Part shown: positions 29,347-40,039 of the stretch, in pieces
Layout: each line of letters begins with the position of its first letter
Position numbering within the stretch: position 1 is the first letter of the stretch
Source of the DNA: Francisella halioticida
GTDB lineage: Bacteria; Pseudomonadota; Gammaproteobacteria; Francisellales; Francisellaceae
Length of the DNA: 64,000 bases
Direction of reading: 5' to 3'
Assembly: GCF_002211785.1 (NCBI RefSeq)
Contig: NZ_CP022132.1
Location: 1,054,001-1,118,000 of the forward strand
The notes under the pieces: model-generated
Databases searched by the model: none
What the model was told of the DNA's origin: nothing
Seen by the model: only the letters and a program-made list of their open reading frames with translations
Program-made: the position numbers and the translations under genes

Positions 29347-30036
29347 TTATTTCTCCATAAATGTTACATTTGCTCTAATATTTATATCTTGAGAAACTGC
29401 CACAGGATCGTTATTAGCAATAGAATCCATTTCATTAGCAGCAGCTATCATGTACATAACAGTATTTCTTGGTCTATAACTATTTGTAGTATCATTATAT
29501 TTGATTGATTGAATAGTATAGGTGTTGCTTGTCTCTTTATTGAAATCATTTAAATACTTTTGAGTATCTTTAAAGATTTTAATCATCAGCTTTTGTTTAG
29601 CTGCTTCAATAGCTTTAGCAGGAGGATTGTAGTCATGAACTTGGACAACTAACTTTTTACCAGAAGCTTTTTGGTTTTCTAAAGCCTTTTGAAAGCTATT
29701 AAGATCTTTTTGCGATATCCTAGCTTGTAATTGTAAAGTAATATTTAATGCGCCACTATTACTAGTATTTTGCTCAACATTTTTAACTTTCCAATCTGCT
29801 TTAACAATATTGTTAACTTCATCAGAAATTTGCTTTTGGATATTGTTTTGATCTTGAAGAGTTGTTGTTGCATATCCTATAACTTGCACAAGTATGCTAT
29901 CACTCTTAACAGTTGTTTCAGCTTGAGTTGTATATTGAATAGTATTGTTGTTTTTAGCCTTATCACATGCTAATGCAACAGAGCTTGTTGCTAAAAAACT
30001 AACTAAAGTAATTGGAATATTTTTTTTCATAAACAA
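29347..30036 (-). CDS. SIMPL-domain (DUF541) exported protein
   Basis: 229 residues. Signal peptide MFMKKNIPITLVSFLATSSVALA precedes Cys; the sequence ALAC is a poor lipobox, so secretion to the periplasm is likelier than lipidation. The mature part (VQVIGYATTTLQDQNN onward) has the strand pattern of SIMPL/YggE-like proteins, ending ISQDINIRANVTFMEK-like (VAVSQDINIRANVTFM). The family is linked to oxidative-stress tolerance, but the role is not established. The alternative start two codons later (MKKNIP) is equally possible. Confidence 0.7.
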   Translation of the reverse strand: MFMKKNIPITLVSFLATSSVALACDKAKNNNTIQYTTQAETTVKSDSILVQVIGYATTTLQDQNNIQKQISDEVNNIVKADWKVKNVEQNTSNSGALNITLQLQARISQKDLNSFQKALENQKASGKKLVVQVHDYNPPAKAIEAAKQKLMIKIFKDTQKYLNDFNKETSNTYTIQSIKYNDTTNSYRPRNTVMYMIAAANEMDSIANNDPVAVSQDINIRANVTFMEK

Positions 30037-30104
30037 ACCCTCATTGTAAGTATTTGTTCTACTAGTTTCAGTTTAACAGATCACAAAAAAAGATTAAAAG
30101 ATTT

Positions 30105-31250
30105 TTATATTATAGAATGTAAAATATCATCTAAAGATTCCGTTATGTCTTCTTTGATTTCATTTTCAAAAGGAAAATCATCAGACGTTAGTTGAAATTT
30201 AACAAAGCTCTCAAGAAGTAAGTGCTGAGCATTTTGTAATTCTAAACCTCTAGATTGTAAATAAAATAAAGCATCTTTATCTAGCTGACCGACTGTAGCA
30301 CCATGAGTGCAAATAACATCATCAGAAAAAATTTCTAGTTCAGGTTTTGTATTTATTTCAGCTTTATTACTTAATTGAATATTTTTATTATTCTGGAATG
30401 CTTGAATTTGCTCTATTCCTCTATTAACAATAGCTTTTGCATTAAACCACGCTTTTGCACGACCATTAGCAACTCCACGGAAATTTACATTACTATATGT
30501 ATTTGAAGCATTATGATTAACTAAAAAGCAGGCATTTGCAATAGCATTATCACTTACTAAATATAAACCTCTAATATCAAATCTTGAGTATTCTTTATTT
30601 AAATTAACAATAAAATCATTTCTTAGTAGAGCATCTTTATTTAATAAGTTAAAACCATTAAATTCAGCTGCCATATCAAGGTTTACTAAATAATTTGCAG
30701 TAGTAACAAGTTTAGTATTATTTGAATTATTTGAATTGTTTGTAAAATTAACCTTTGCTGATTCAGCAACTTTTATATCTAAAAATAAGTTTATTGCTGA
30801 TTCTTCTGTCAAATTTACAAAATCAATATCTAAATCTAGACTTGCAAACATATCGACATCTAACTTTAAAGAAACATTTGTAAGCTTATTCTTAGCCATC
30901 TCAGTATTTATAAAAATAAGACTAAGGGTATCATTTGTATCTTTAGAGACGCTTATACCAAAATGCTTTGCATTTTCTATAGCTAATTTTGACATACTTC
31001 TATCATCTTTATGAAACTCTAAAGCACTTATATGGTGAAGTTTTTTATTATAATCAATAGCTAATGATCCATCTAAGATAATAACTACATTTTCTTGAGT
31101 ATCAAATTTAAAACCTTCAAGATAATCTTTCGTTTTTGGGGCTTCCTTTAATATTTCTGTAATACTATTTTTAGAATATATTGAAGCAATATTTGTATAC
31201 TTCCAGCTTTCTTGCTTAGTAGTAGGTAGAGATTTATTGTCTATTAACAT
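30105..31250 (-). CDS. sufD: Fe-S cluster assembly protein SufD
   Basis: 381 residues, beta-helix SUF scaffold subunit that pairs with SufB. KQESWKYTNIASIY at the N-terminus and the C-terminal FSDDVICTHGATVGQLDKDA followed by FYLQSRG are the SufBD signatures; the histidine in CTHGATVG corresponds to the conserved SufD His near the cluster-assembly site. Last gene of rrf2-sufB-sufC-sufD; 10 bases after sufC. No sufS or sufE follows directly. Confidence 0.95.
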   Translation of the reverse strand: MLIDNKSLPTTKQESWKYTNIASIYSKNSITEILKEAPKTKDYLEGFKFDTQENVVIILDGSLAIDYNKKLHHISALEFHKDDRSMSKLAIENAKHFGISVSKDTNDTLSLIFINTEMAKNKLTNVSLKLDVDMFASLDLDIDFVNLTEESAINLFLDIKVAESAKVNFTNNSNNSNNTKLVTTANYLVNLDMAAEFNGFNLLNKDALLRNDFIVNLNKEYSRFDIRGLYLVSDNAIANACFLVNHNASNTYSNVNFRGVANGRAKAWFNAKAIVNRGIEQIQAFQNNKNIQLSNKAEINTKPELEIFSDDVICTHGATVGQLDKDALFYLQSRGLELQNAQHLLLESFVKFQLTSDDFPFENEIKEDITESLDDILHSII

Positions 31251-31260
31251 TTTTTAACCT

Positions 31261-32010
31261 TTAGCTGTTTAACCAGGAGTATCCTTTATCTTCTAATTCA
31301 AGTGCAAGTTCTTTACCACCAGTTTTAACTATTTGACCATCAGCTAAAACATGAACAAAATCAGGTTCAATATGATCTAAAAGTCTTTGATAATGTGTAA
31401 TAACTAAAAAGCTTCTATCTTCTGATCGCATACTGTTGGCACCTTGTGATACTACTTGAAGAGCATCAATATCTAACCCTGAATCAGTCTCATCTAGAAT
31501 TGCAAGCTTAGGTTCTAACATCATTAATTGGAGCATCTCATTACGTTTTTTCTCACCACCAGAAAAACCTTCATTAACGCCACGTGACATATATTTTTGA
31601 TCAATTTTTAGAACTTGCATGTTTTGCTTTAGTTTTTTCATAAACTCAATAGCATTGATTTCTTCTTTATCATTTTGTTTTCTAATACTATTTACAGCAG
31701 TTTTTAGAAACTGAACATTACTAACACCCGGTATTTCTATAGGATATTGTAAGCTTAAAAATATTCCAGCAGCCGCCCTTTCAGAGACACTTAAATCATC
31801 AATATTTTTACCATCAAACTTAACAGAACCTTGTGTGATTTCGTAACCATCTTTACCAGCTAAAACATTACTTAATGTGCTTTTACCAGCACCATTTGGC
31901 CCCATAATTGCATGAACTTCACCTTTTTTCATAGTTAGGTTTAGTCCTTTTAATATTTGCTTCTTGTTATCTCCAACATTTACATGTAGATCTTTTATTT
32001 CTAATAACAT
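31261..32010 (-). CDS. sufC: Fe-S cluster assembly ATPase SufC
   Basis: 249 residues, ABC-type ATPase. Walker A is GPNGAGKSTLSNVL, the signature loop is GFSGGEKKRNEML, Walker B is LAILDETDSGLD. It drives conformational changes in the SufBCD scaffold. 43 bases after sufB and 10 before sufD. Confidence 0.97.
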   Translation of the reverse strand: MLLEIKDLHVNVGDNKKQILKGLNLTMKKGEVHAIMGPNGAGKSTLSNVLAGKDGYEITQGSVKFDGKNIDDLSVSERAAAGIFLSLQYPIEIPGVSNVQFLKTAVNSIRKQNDKEEINAIEFMKKLKQNMQVLKIDQKYMSRGVNEGFSGGEKKRNEMLQLMMLEPKLAILDETDSGLDIDALQVVSQGANSMRSEDRSFLVITHYQRLLDHIEPDFVHVLADGQIVKTGGKELALELEDKGYSWLNS

Positions 32011-32053
32011 TTTTTAACCTTTTTTATCATCAGTTATGTAAAATTACAGTAGT

Positions 32054-33499
32054 TTAACCAACAGCACCTTCTAGACTAACTTCCATAAGTTTTTGTGCCT
32101 CAACTGCAAACTCAAGAGGTAATTTCTTAAATACTTCTTTACAAAAGCCATTTACAATCATGGCAATAGCATCTTCTTCTGACAAACCTCTTTGTTTACA
32201 GTAAAATAGCTGATCGTCGGATATTTTCGACGTTGTAGCTTCATGTTCTATCTGCGATGAATTACTTTTATTTTCTATATATGGATATGTATGGGCACCA
32301 CATTTATTACCTATAAGCAAAGAATCACATTGTGAAAAATTTCTTGCTTCAGAAGCATTAGGAGATATTCTAACTAAACCTCTATAAGCTTGAGATGCTC
32401 TTCCAGCTGAGATTCCTTTAGATATGATAGTACTTTTAGTATTTTTACCAAGATGGATCATCTTTGTACCAGTATCTGCTTGCTGAGCATGTCGTGTAAG
32501 AGCTACAGAATAAAACTCTCCTATTGAATTATTTCCACGTAAAACTACTGAAGGATATTTCCAAGTGATGGCAGAACCTGTTTCAACTTGTGTCCAAGAA
32601 ATTTTGGCATTAGTATGACATATACCTCTTTTTGTTACAAAGTTATAAATACCACCCTTACCATCTTTATCTCCTGGATACCAGTTTTGTACTGTGGAGT
32701 ATTTAATCTCAGCACCATCTAAAGCGATTAGTTCAACTACCGCAGCATGGAGCTGATTTTCATCACGCATAGGTGCTGTACAACCTTCTAAGTAACTAAC
32801 ATAACTACCCTCATCCGCTACAATAAGAGTTCTTTCAAACTGACCAGTATTCATAGCATTTATTCTAAAGTATGTAGATAACTCCATTGGACAGGTTACA
32901 TCTTTAGGAATATATACAAAAGAGCCATCACTAAATACAGCTGAGTTTAAAGCCGCAAAAAAATTATCACCTTGAGGGACTACCGAACCAAGGTACTTCT
33001 TCACAAGATCAGGATGTTTTTGTACAGCTTCAGAGATTGGGCAAAATATAACACCTGCTTCTGCTAATTTTTCTTTAAATGTCGTAACGACAGAAACTGA
33101 GTCAAAAACTGCATCAACTGCAATATTTTTGACGCCTGCTAGCATCTCTTGTTCATGCAGAGGTATACCTAACTTATTGTATGTGTCAATTATCTCTGGA
33201 TCAACCTCATCCAAGCTTTTGGGATGGTCTTTCATTGACTTTGGTGATGAGTAGTAGCTAATAGACTGAAAATTAATTGGAGGATAGTTTAAATCTGCCC
33301 AACTAGGAGATTTCATTTCTAACCATTTTTTATAGGCTTTTAAACGCCATTCTAATAGAAATTCAGGCTCATTCTTTCTTGCAGATATAAGACGAATAAC
33401 ATCTTCATTAAGCCCTGCTGCTATTGTTTCTTCTTCAACATTCGTGACAAAACCATATTCATAGTCTTGTTCTATTATTTTATCTAAATTTTCACTCAT
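32054..33499 (-). CDS. sufB: Fe-S cluster assembly protein SufB
   Basis: 481 residues. Characteristic blocks include [33 protein letters not shown] (with the conserved Cys), [20 protein letters not shown] and [20 protein letters not shown] followed by RGLSEEDA. It is the scaffold on which the nascent cluster is built with SufC and SufD. Five bases downstream of the Rrf2 regulator gene, so certainly in one operon with it. Confidence 0.97.
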   Translation of the reverse strand: MSENLDKIIEQDYEYGFVTNVEEETIAAGLNEDVIRLISARKNEPEFLLEWRLKAYKKWLEMKSPSWADLNYPPINFQSISYYSSPKSMKDHPKSLDEVDPEIIDTYNKLGIPLHEQEMLAGVKNIAVDAVFDSVSVVTTFKEKLAEAGVIFCPISEAVQKHPDLVKKYLGSVVPQGDNFFAALNSAVFSDGSFVYIPKDVTCPMELSTYFRINAMNTGQFERTLIVADEGSYVSYLEGCTAPMRDENQLHAAVVELIALDGAEIKYSTVQNWYPGDKDGKGGIYNFVTKRGICHTNAKISWTQVETGSAITWKYPSVVLRGNNSIGEFYSVALTRHAQQADTGTKMIHLGKNTKSTIISKGISAGRASQAYRGLVRISPNASEARNFSQCDSLLIGNKCGAHTYPYIENKSNSSQIEHEATTSKISDDQLFYCKQRGLSEEDAIAMIVNGFCKEVFKKLPLEFAVEAQKLMEVSLEGAVG

Positions 33500-33504
33500 T
33501 TTAT

Positions 33505-33915
33505 TTAGCTCTTGCCTTTGTTATTGACAATATCATAGATTGATGTGCCAGAGAGTATTTCTAATAGTTGAGTATTCAAAACTTTCCAATAATTACTGAC
33601 TGTACAGCTTTCCAAATTACATTTCTTATAAATATCACAGCACGCTGTAAGATTAACATTTTTTTCAATAGCCTCAATTACATCTAAAACAGTAACTTTT
33701 CGGGAATCTCTTACTAGTGAGTAGCCTCCCTCAATACCACGTTTTGAAAACACAATGTTTGCTATTGAAAGCTGGTTAAGTAGTTTTCTTACTGTAGGGA
33801 TATTTAAGCGAGTAACTTCAGCAATTTTTGCAGCACTATATGGTATGGAATTGTTCTTTGCTATTGTAACTACAACCAATAATCCATAGTCGAGTAATTT
33901 ACTTATCCTAAGCAT
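33505..33915 (-). CDS. Rrf2-family regulator of the suf operon
   Basis: 136 residues. The winged helix (about 1-75; [50 protein letters not shown]) is followed by a cysteine-rich segment, [15 protein letters not shown], the likely Fe-S ligand loop as in IscR/SufR. It probably senses cluster status and represses rrf2-sufBCD. A TATAAT on the minus strand at 33930-33925 lies only about 10 bases before the ATG; the surrounding ATACTAAATCGGTATAATT partially resembles Rrf2-type operators. Confidence 0.85.
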   Translation of the reverse strand: MLRISKLLDYGLLVVVTIAKNNSIPYSAAKIAEVTRLNIPTVRKLLNQLSIANIVFSKRGIEGGYSLVRDSRKVTVLDVIEAIEKNVNLTACCDIYKKCNLESCTVSNYWKVLNTQLLEILSGTSIYDIVNNKGKS

Positions 33916-33924
33916 AATTACCTA

Positions 33925-33930
33925 ATTATA
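33925..33930 (-). promoter_or_regulatory. Putative -10 box of the rrf2-suf operon
   Basis: TATAAT read on the minus strand, about 10 bases upstream of the rrf2 start codon, which would give a leader of only a few bases. The overlapping A/T-rich imperfect dyad (ATACTAAATCGGTAT) may be an autoregulatory site; this is inference. Confidence 0.35.
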
Positions 33931-34063
33931 CCGATTTAGTATCATTTTGTTATTATGATAGTCTTTAATAAGCTGAAAGTAAATAAAAAATTGATTATTT
34001 TAGTACCTTAGATTAGTATGTTTAAACTAACACGCTATAAGTTTAACATTATAACAAATAATT

Positions 34064-35437
34064 ATGAGAATCGCTATTTTAGGTGCCGGACAATTAGGAA
34101 TATATTTAACCCAGAGGTTAAGCTTAGATCATCAGGTATCTATTATTGATTTAGATGAAGAAAAACTTGGTTTTATATCTTCTGCTTTTGATGTACAAAC
34201 TATAGTCGGAGATGTTACAAAACCTAACATTATGATGGAAGCTAACTTCAAAGATACGGATATGATTATAGCCGTTACGTCTGATGACACTACTAATATT
34301 GCAGTATGTGATATGTCATATAAACTCTATAAAACTCCATATAAAATAGCACGAATTAGAGATACTGAATACAACAGGTTCCCCAAGCTACTAAACAATA
34401 TTGATTTAGTAATAAAATCATTTTTTGAAGCAACAAAAAGGTTGGAACAACTAATATTCTTACCAGGAGCGTTCTTTATTTCAGGTTTTTTTGATAAGAG
34501 AGTCCAAGTAATTGGTGTTGAAGTTTCTGATGATTCTCCATTAGTTGGTTTTTCGATTAAAGATATACATCTTGGACTTGGTAATATTAAGGTAGATGTT
34601 ATTTCTGTATATAGAGGTAATGAAAAATTAGATATTGATGATACTGAGATTTTAGTGAAGTCTGGTGATAGAGTTATGTACCTATCAGAAAAAGCATACT
34701 CATCACAAATTCTATCAATCTTTCAGCCTAAAAAAGCAAATATTAGAAAAATATTTATAGCTGGTATTAATCATGCCAGTATTACATTAGCAAAATCTCT
34801 AGAGAACAAAGGGTATATTATAAAAATGATAGACCCTAGTGCAAAAAAATGTGAATTTGCATTAGATGAGTTATCAAAATCAACAATTTTACATTATAAC
34901 CCTGTAAACAATAACCTTCTAATAGCTGAAGGTATTGATGAAGCAGATATGTTTTTTGCGTTAACAAATTCTGATGAGATAAATATAATGTCTTCTATTT
35001 TAGCAAAAAAACTAGGAGCTAAAAAGACGATTGCTACTGTTAATAGTGCTGAATACTATGATATTACTCGAGATTTGAAACTTATTGATATTTCTATTTC
35101 TCCACATAATTTTTCTTATACTACTATTAAAGCTTTCTTGACTCAAGTAGACATGGTAAGGATGTATGAAGTTGAAGATAGTGAAGAAATGTTTATTGAA
35201 ATAAAAGTCCACGGCCAAGAAAATATGTCTACGATTATAGGAAAAAATATTTCTGATCTAAAACTTCCCAAGGGATTAAAAATACTTTCAATAATGAAAA
35301 ATGATAGTACGCCTCTATTCTTTGCTGATAATTTATTAATTGAAGATAGTGATAGACTTATAATCAAAGTAGATAATAGAAATGCTCTAGAAACTCTTGA
35401 AAAACTTTTTCAAGTAATGCCTCTATATATAGCTTAA
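34064..35437 (+). CDS. trkA: Trk potassium uptake regulatory subunit TrkA
   Basis: 457 residues, duplicated RCK unit. Each half begins with a Rossmann NAD-binding fold (RIAILGAGQLGIYLTQRL at residue 2; KIFIAGINHASITLAKSL at about 228), each followed by a TrkA-C domain (about 140-225 and 370-455). The second fold's glycine motif is degenerate (AGINHA), as usual in TrkA. Peripheral subunit gating TrkH/TrkG. Divergent from the suf operon. Confidence 0.93.
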   Translation: MRIAILGAGQLGIYLTQRLSLDHQVSIIDLDEEKLGFISSAFDVQTIVGDVTKPNIMMEANFKDTDMIIAVTSDDTTNIAVCDMSYKLYKTPYKIARIRDTEYNRFPKLLNNIDLVIKSFFEATKRLEQLIFLPGAFFISGFFDKRVQVIGVEVSDDSPLVGFSIKDIHLGLGNIKVDVISVYRGNEKLDIDDTEILVKSGDRVMYLSEKAYSSQILSIFQPKKANIRKIFIAGINHASITLAKSLENKGYIIKMIDPSAKKCEFALDELSKSTILHYNPVNNNLLIAEGIDEADMFFALTNSDEINIMSSILAKKLGAKKTIATVNSAEYYDITRDLKLIDISISPHNFSYTTIKAFLTQVDMVRMYEVEDSEEMFIEIKVHGQENMSTIIGKNISDLKLPKGLKILSIMKNDSTPLFFADNLLIEDSDRLIIKVDNRNALETLEKLFQVMPLYIA

Positions 35438-35513
35438 ATAATTGCTAATTTATCTCTGCTTAAGTATTATGTTTTAATATATTTTTAATTCTATAATGAA
35501 TAGTTGGTAACCA

Positions 35514-36932
35514 ATGTCTGTAAATATACCTGCAAAAGAAAAAATTGGCCTAGTTTTATTAATATTATTAATGGCAGGAGCTATTGATAATATTAGAAAC
35601 TTGCCATCAACAGCAACTTCAGGAACTTATATATTCTTTTTCTTTATTATAGCGGTGGTTTTATTTCTCGCACCTGTGGCTTTAGTTTCTGCAGAAATGA
35701 CAGCAACATATACAAATAAAGGTGAAGAAGGTCTATATGGATGGGTAAAAAAAGCTTTTGGACCAAACATTGGAATGCTTGCAATATGGTTTCAATGGGT
35801 AAATACTCTAATATGGTTCCCAAGTATTTTGACTTTCCTTGCTGGAACTATAGCGTATCTATTTAATCCAGACTTGGCTCAGAACATAAAATTTACAGTA
35901 ATCTTTATAACAGTTGTTTTCTGGTCTTTAACAATTTTAAATTTGAAAGGATTAAGGGTTTCTGCTGTTTTTGCAAGTATTTGTACCCTTTTTGGCATGG
36001 TTATTCCAATGTTGTTAATGGTAGTATTTGCTTTAATATGGTTATTCAATAGCTATAGCCTAAATATACATTTCCATTTAAATAATCTAATCCCTGATTT
36101 TTCAACAACTGACTCCTGGATGGGGTTAACAGCTATTATAGCTTCATTTTTAGGACTTGAATTAGCAACTGTTCATATTAGAAAAGTTACAAATCCTAAA
36201 AGGACTTTTCCTCTAGCACTATTGATCGCTGTTATATTTATAGTTTTTACTATGGTTTTAGGTGCTCTTGCTGTAGCTATTATATTTCCTAAGGATCAAA
36301 TTGATGTTGTCCATGGTACTATTAAAACATTTAAAATTTACTTAAATAGCCTAGGAATTCCAGTATTTTTCTATTATTTATTGGGTATAATGGTAGTTGT
36401 GGGTTCTATTGGATCTATGATTAACTGGATGATCTCTCCAGCAAGAGGTTTACTACAGGCTGCAGATGATCATTTTTTACCAAACTTTTTAGATAAAACA
36501 AATAAACATGATGTTCCTGGTGGTATATTAATTTTACAAGCTATTATTATGACAATAATATGCGCCCTTCTAGAACTAATTCCTTCTGTTCAAGCTTATT
36601 ATTGGTTACTGACTGCACTTAGTACACAAATATATTCTTTGATGTATTTAATGATGTTCTTTGCTGCTTTAAAACTTAAATTTACAAACAAAAATGCTAT
36701 TAAAAATACAAATGACTTTAATATTCCTTTTGGAAAAACAGGTATGTCTATTGCATGTTTTTTAGGAATTTTAGGAACTATTATATGTGTATTTATTGGT
36801 TTTATTCCACCAGATAATATGTATGATAATCCTCTTGATTTTATCCAAACTTTGTCTGCTTGTTTTATATTGTCAATAATACCTGTAGTTTTATTTATAA
36901 TTTATAGAAAAATTAAACTAAAAAAAGTATAA
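35514..36932 (+). CDS. APC-superfamily amino acid antiporter, GadC-like
   Basis: 472 residues with about twelve membrane segments. GAIDNIRNLPSTATSGTYIF in the first helices, AEMTATYTNKGEEGLYGWVK and WFQWVNTLIWFPSIL are the pattern of the glutamate/GABA antiporter branch. Such antiporters exchange internal amines for external amino acids and help in acid or oxidative stress; a gadC homologue matters for Francisella intracellular life, but identity with it is not proven here. The following gene starts one base after the stop. Confidence 0.78.
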   Translation: MSVNIPAKEKIGLVLLILLMAGAIDNIRNLPSTATSGTYIFFFFIIAVVLFLAPVALVSAEMTATYTNKGEEGLYGWVKKAFGPNIGMLAIWFQWVNTLIWFPSILTFLAGTIAYLFNPDLAQNIKFTVIFITVVFWSLTILNLKGLRVSAVFASICTLFGMVIPMLLMVVFALIWLFNSYSLNIHFHLNNLIPDFSTTDSWMGLTAIIASFLGLELATVHIRKVTNPKRTFPLALLIAVIFIVFTMVLGALAVAIIFPKDQIDVVHGTIKTFKIYLNSLGIPVFFYYLLGIMVVVGSIGSMINWMISPARGLLQAADDHFLPNFLDKTNKHDVPGGILILQAIIMTIICALLELIPSVQAYYWLLTALSTQIYSLMYLMMFFAALKLKFTNKNAIKNTNDFNIPFGKTGMSIACFLGILGTIICVFIGFIPPDNMYDNPLDFIQTLSACFILSIIPVVLFIIYRKIKLKKV

Positions 36933-36933
36933 A

Positions 36934-37860
36934 ATGTTTGAATCTATAATACTCTTTATCACCCTAATTATTGGATATTATTTTTTTTAATTTAAAGCCT
37001 ACTACAAAAGTCATACAGCGCATAAATCTATCTCTAGATTTTATAGTTATATCAATAATTTTCCTATTAGGATATAACTTTAGTATATTTACTCATACAA
37101 ATAGTATCGTACTAAAAGTCATAAGTATTAGTTTTGGTTATAGTATAGTTATTTTGCTTTTAAATATTATAGGAGTATCTGTATATTGTTATTTTAATCA
37201 ACAGATTAAAACTAATTTTATATTAGTTTCTAAAAAAAATGTAAAAGATAATATTGCATTAAATATTATAAAAGCTAGTAAATACTTAATTTACTTGGCT
37301 GTAGGGTATGTAATATGTGGTATTATAGATATTGATATAACCAAATTTATTGATAATATCGTGTTTATAATGCTAATAGCTTTAATGTTGGTTATTGGTA
37401 TTTTATTAAGACTAGAAAAAATACCTTTAAAAGATATATTTAAAAACAAAGTAGCTCTTATTATAGTAACTATCATCATTTTAACATCATTATTTTCTCT
37501 TTACTTATTAGCTTTGTATTTGGTGTTCCTATTAAAGAGAGTATTATGATTTGTTCTGGCTTAGGATGGTATTCATTGTCTGTAGTATTAAATACTAATT
37601 TTCTTGGTGAATATTATGGTATGGTAACTTTTATGATTGACTTCTTACGTGAAATATTTGTTATCACACTGATTCCCCTACTTAGAAAAGCACTATCTAT
37701 AGAGCTAGTTGGTTATGCTGCAAATACTGCCATGGATTTTTGTTTACCTGTTATTAAAGCTAACTATGGCATGAAAGTAGTGCCATTAGCAATATCAATC
37801 GGCCTTATATTTACTATCATAACACCGGTTTTATTAATATTAGAGAACATATTACTTTAG
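36934..37860 (+). pseudogene. lysO: LysO (YbjE/DUF340)-family lysine exporter, frameshifted
   Basis: The start MFESIILFITLIIGYYFF runs into a stop in a T8 tract (36981-36988). The rest continues in the +1 frame (RINLSLDFIVISIIFLLGY...), then shifts back near 37515-37535, where GVPIKESIMICSGLGWYSLS is the conserved LysO block. The tail NTAMDFCLPVIKANYG is also family-typical. Together about 308 residues, full family length. Two compensating frameshifts leave no continuous protein. LysO exports lysine and toxic analogues. Confidence 0.75.
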
Positions 37861-37873
37861 AGAAAATTTAGAA

Positions 37874-38092
37874 TTATTTACTACGGAATTTGATACGCCC
37901 TTTAGTAAGGTCGTATGGAGTGATTTCAACAACAACCTTATCACCTGTTAAAATACGAATATAGTTTTTTCTCATTTTACCTGATATATGAGCAGTTACT
38001 ACATGACCATTTTCAAGTTCAACTCTAAACATTGTGTTCGGAAGAGCTTCTAATACAACACCTTCCATTTCTATACAATCTTCTTTTGCCAT
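37874..38092 (-). CDS. infA: Translation initiation factor IF-1
   Basis: 72 residues, exactly the usual size. The OB fold is recognisable from [39 protein letters not shown] and the C-terminal KGRIKFRSK. Binds the 30S A site with IF-2 and IF-3. Monocistronic; converges on the broken lysO-like gene. Confidence 0.97.
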   Translation of the reverse strand: MAKEDCIEMEGVVLEALPNTMFRVELENGHVVTAHISGKMRKNYIRILTGDKVVVEITPYDLTKGRIKFRSK

Positions 38093-38875
38093 ATTGGCCT
38101 CTTCTCCAGTTTGTTAAATTTTTAATAATTACATGATTAGACAAAGCAAGCATACATTTTAAAAGAATTTAAATAAAAATACAAATCTTTTAAAAAACTT
38201 ATAAATAAAGGTTATACTAAGCTAAGAAGCTTTATTTGATTATAAGAGAATGGATCAACATATATTTTTTGAGTTAGCTATCTTTATTATTGCTATTGTA
38301 GGTGGAAGTATTGGGTCTATAATTGGATTAGGTGGTGCATTAATTATAACTCCCCTACTTACTACAGTTTTAGGTATCTCGATACATCATGCTATAGGTG
38401 CATCTTTAGTTGCTATAATTTGTACTTTGACTTCTATAGTTTCTTTAAGATCTCACGGTTATACTAAAGAAAAATTAGGGTTATTCTTAGCATTAGCAAC
38501 AGCGATAGGTTCTATCTTTGGTGCCAAAATTGCTATTATGCTTCAATCTAAATCATTATTTATAATTTTTGGAGGGATTTTAATATTTGTTGAGATATTA
38601 AGTTTCTTTAAAAAAGAGCCTTCTATATCTGATGAGAATGACAAAATATCCAAGATGGCAGATAGATTACAACTTAATGATAGTATCAATGTAAATGGTA
38701 TAAATGAGAAATATAATGTCCAAAAACCTCTTTTAGGCTTTCTCGGTATGTCAGGAGCTGGATTTATTGGAGGTCTATTAGGTATTGGAGCAGGTGCTTT
38801 TAAAGTCATTGCTATGGATAACATTATGAGAGTTCCATTTAAAGTAAGTGCATCTACGAGTAATTTTATAATGAT

Positions 38876-39720
38876 CTACCCCGTCAATTTGGGACAGTTT
38901 ACTACTTCATTTTCCATTATATATTCAAATTGATATGGAGTCATATAATTTATTGTAGAATGTCTCCTTTTTGTATTATAGTAAGCTTCAATATATTCAA
39001 ATATTGATAGTTTAGCTTCTTCTCTAGTTTTATAGCTTTCATCATGTACTAACTCTACTTTTAAAGTTCCAAAGAAACTTTCACAAGCAGCATTATCGTA
39101 ACAGCATCCTTTAGAGCTCATACTTGATAGTAGCCAGTGTTCTTTAATAATGTCTTGATATTGTTTGCTACAGTACTGTGACCCTTTATCAGAGTGTATA
39201 ATCACACCACTAGGAAAATTTCTTCTAAAGAATGCCATATTTAAAGCATTACAAACTAAATCCGCTTTCATCCTAGAATCCATTGCCCAACCAATAACTG
39301 ATCTTGAGAATAAATCTATAATCACACAAAGATACAGCCACCCCTCTTGTGTAGGTACATAAGTTATATCTGTAACCCACCTATGATTTACAGATAAAGC
39401 AGTGAAGTTTTGTTCTAATAAATTATCAGAAACATGTTTGTTGTGGTTAGAATCTGTAGTTTTCTTATGCTTACGAGCCGCTTTAGCATGTAAACCAAGT
39501 AATTTCATACGTTTAGATACTCTAGGTTGAGTAACTTTCCAACCCATATCTTTAAGCTCTTTGTATATCCTAACACTTCCATATCTAGATTTATGTTCAT
39601 TAAAATAGCATCATCTAGTTCAGCATCATTATATTGCCTTTTACCTATAGGTTTATGAATCCATCTGTAATATGAAGATGTGCTCACATTCAAAGATTTA
39701 CATAGTGTTGTTACTGGCAT
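38876..39720 (-). pseudogene. IS-B orfB transposase, split by a -1 shift
   Basis: 223-residue integrase core (39547-38876) with the DDE residues and the N-terminal piece MPVTTLCKSLNVSTSSYYRW (39720-39505) in another frame; EHKSRYGSVRIYKELKDMGW lies across the break. The lesion is the same as in the other IS-B copies, though this copy has evidently transposed. Confidence 0.85.
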
Positions 39721-39736
39721 AACTTTATAATGCTCC

Positions 39737-40039
39737 TTAATAAAGGCGTACCTTACAGATTTTGCTTTGCAAAGTAAGCTGTGCCTTTTTTAGTATTTCA
39801 CGCTCTGTTTCTGCCTGTTTGAGTTTTTTCTTCAAATCAGTATTTTCAAAAGATAGTTGCTGGTACTGCGTTTTATAATCTATCTTTATTTCTTTCTGAG
39901 GGTTTGACATGGCTTTGGATATCCAACTGCAAATGGTTTTATATTTAACCCCTAAGTTATCTGCTATTTCTCGTCTATTTGCATCTGGTTGTAAACATAA
40001 TTTAACAGCTTCATCTTTAAACTCTTTTGTATATCTCAT
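39737..40039 (-). CDS. IS-B orfA (variant C-terminus)
   Basis: Helix-turn-helix and coiled coil as in the 17247 copy. A single-base deletion after the A_AAA_AAG site (GTAAGCTGTGCC instead of GTACGCTGCTGCC on the plus strand) changes the end from KKAAAYFAKQNL to KKAQLTLQSKICKVRLY. The DNA-binding part is unaffected; the downstream 6-bp stem near the slippery site is altered. Confidence 0.82.
   Translation of the reverse strand: MRYTKEFKDEAVKLCLQPDANRREIADNLGVKYKTICSWISKAMSNPQKEIKIDYKTQYQQLSFENTDLKKKLKQAETEREILKKAQLTLQSKICKVRLY

Noticed and set aside
36934-37860. Two separate membrane-protein genes at 36971 and 37546
   Set aside because: Together they make one LysO-type protein; neither has a credible start or full fold alone.
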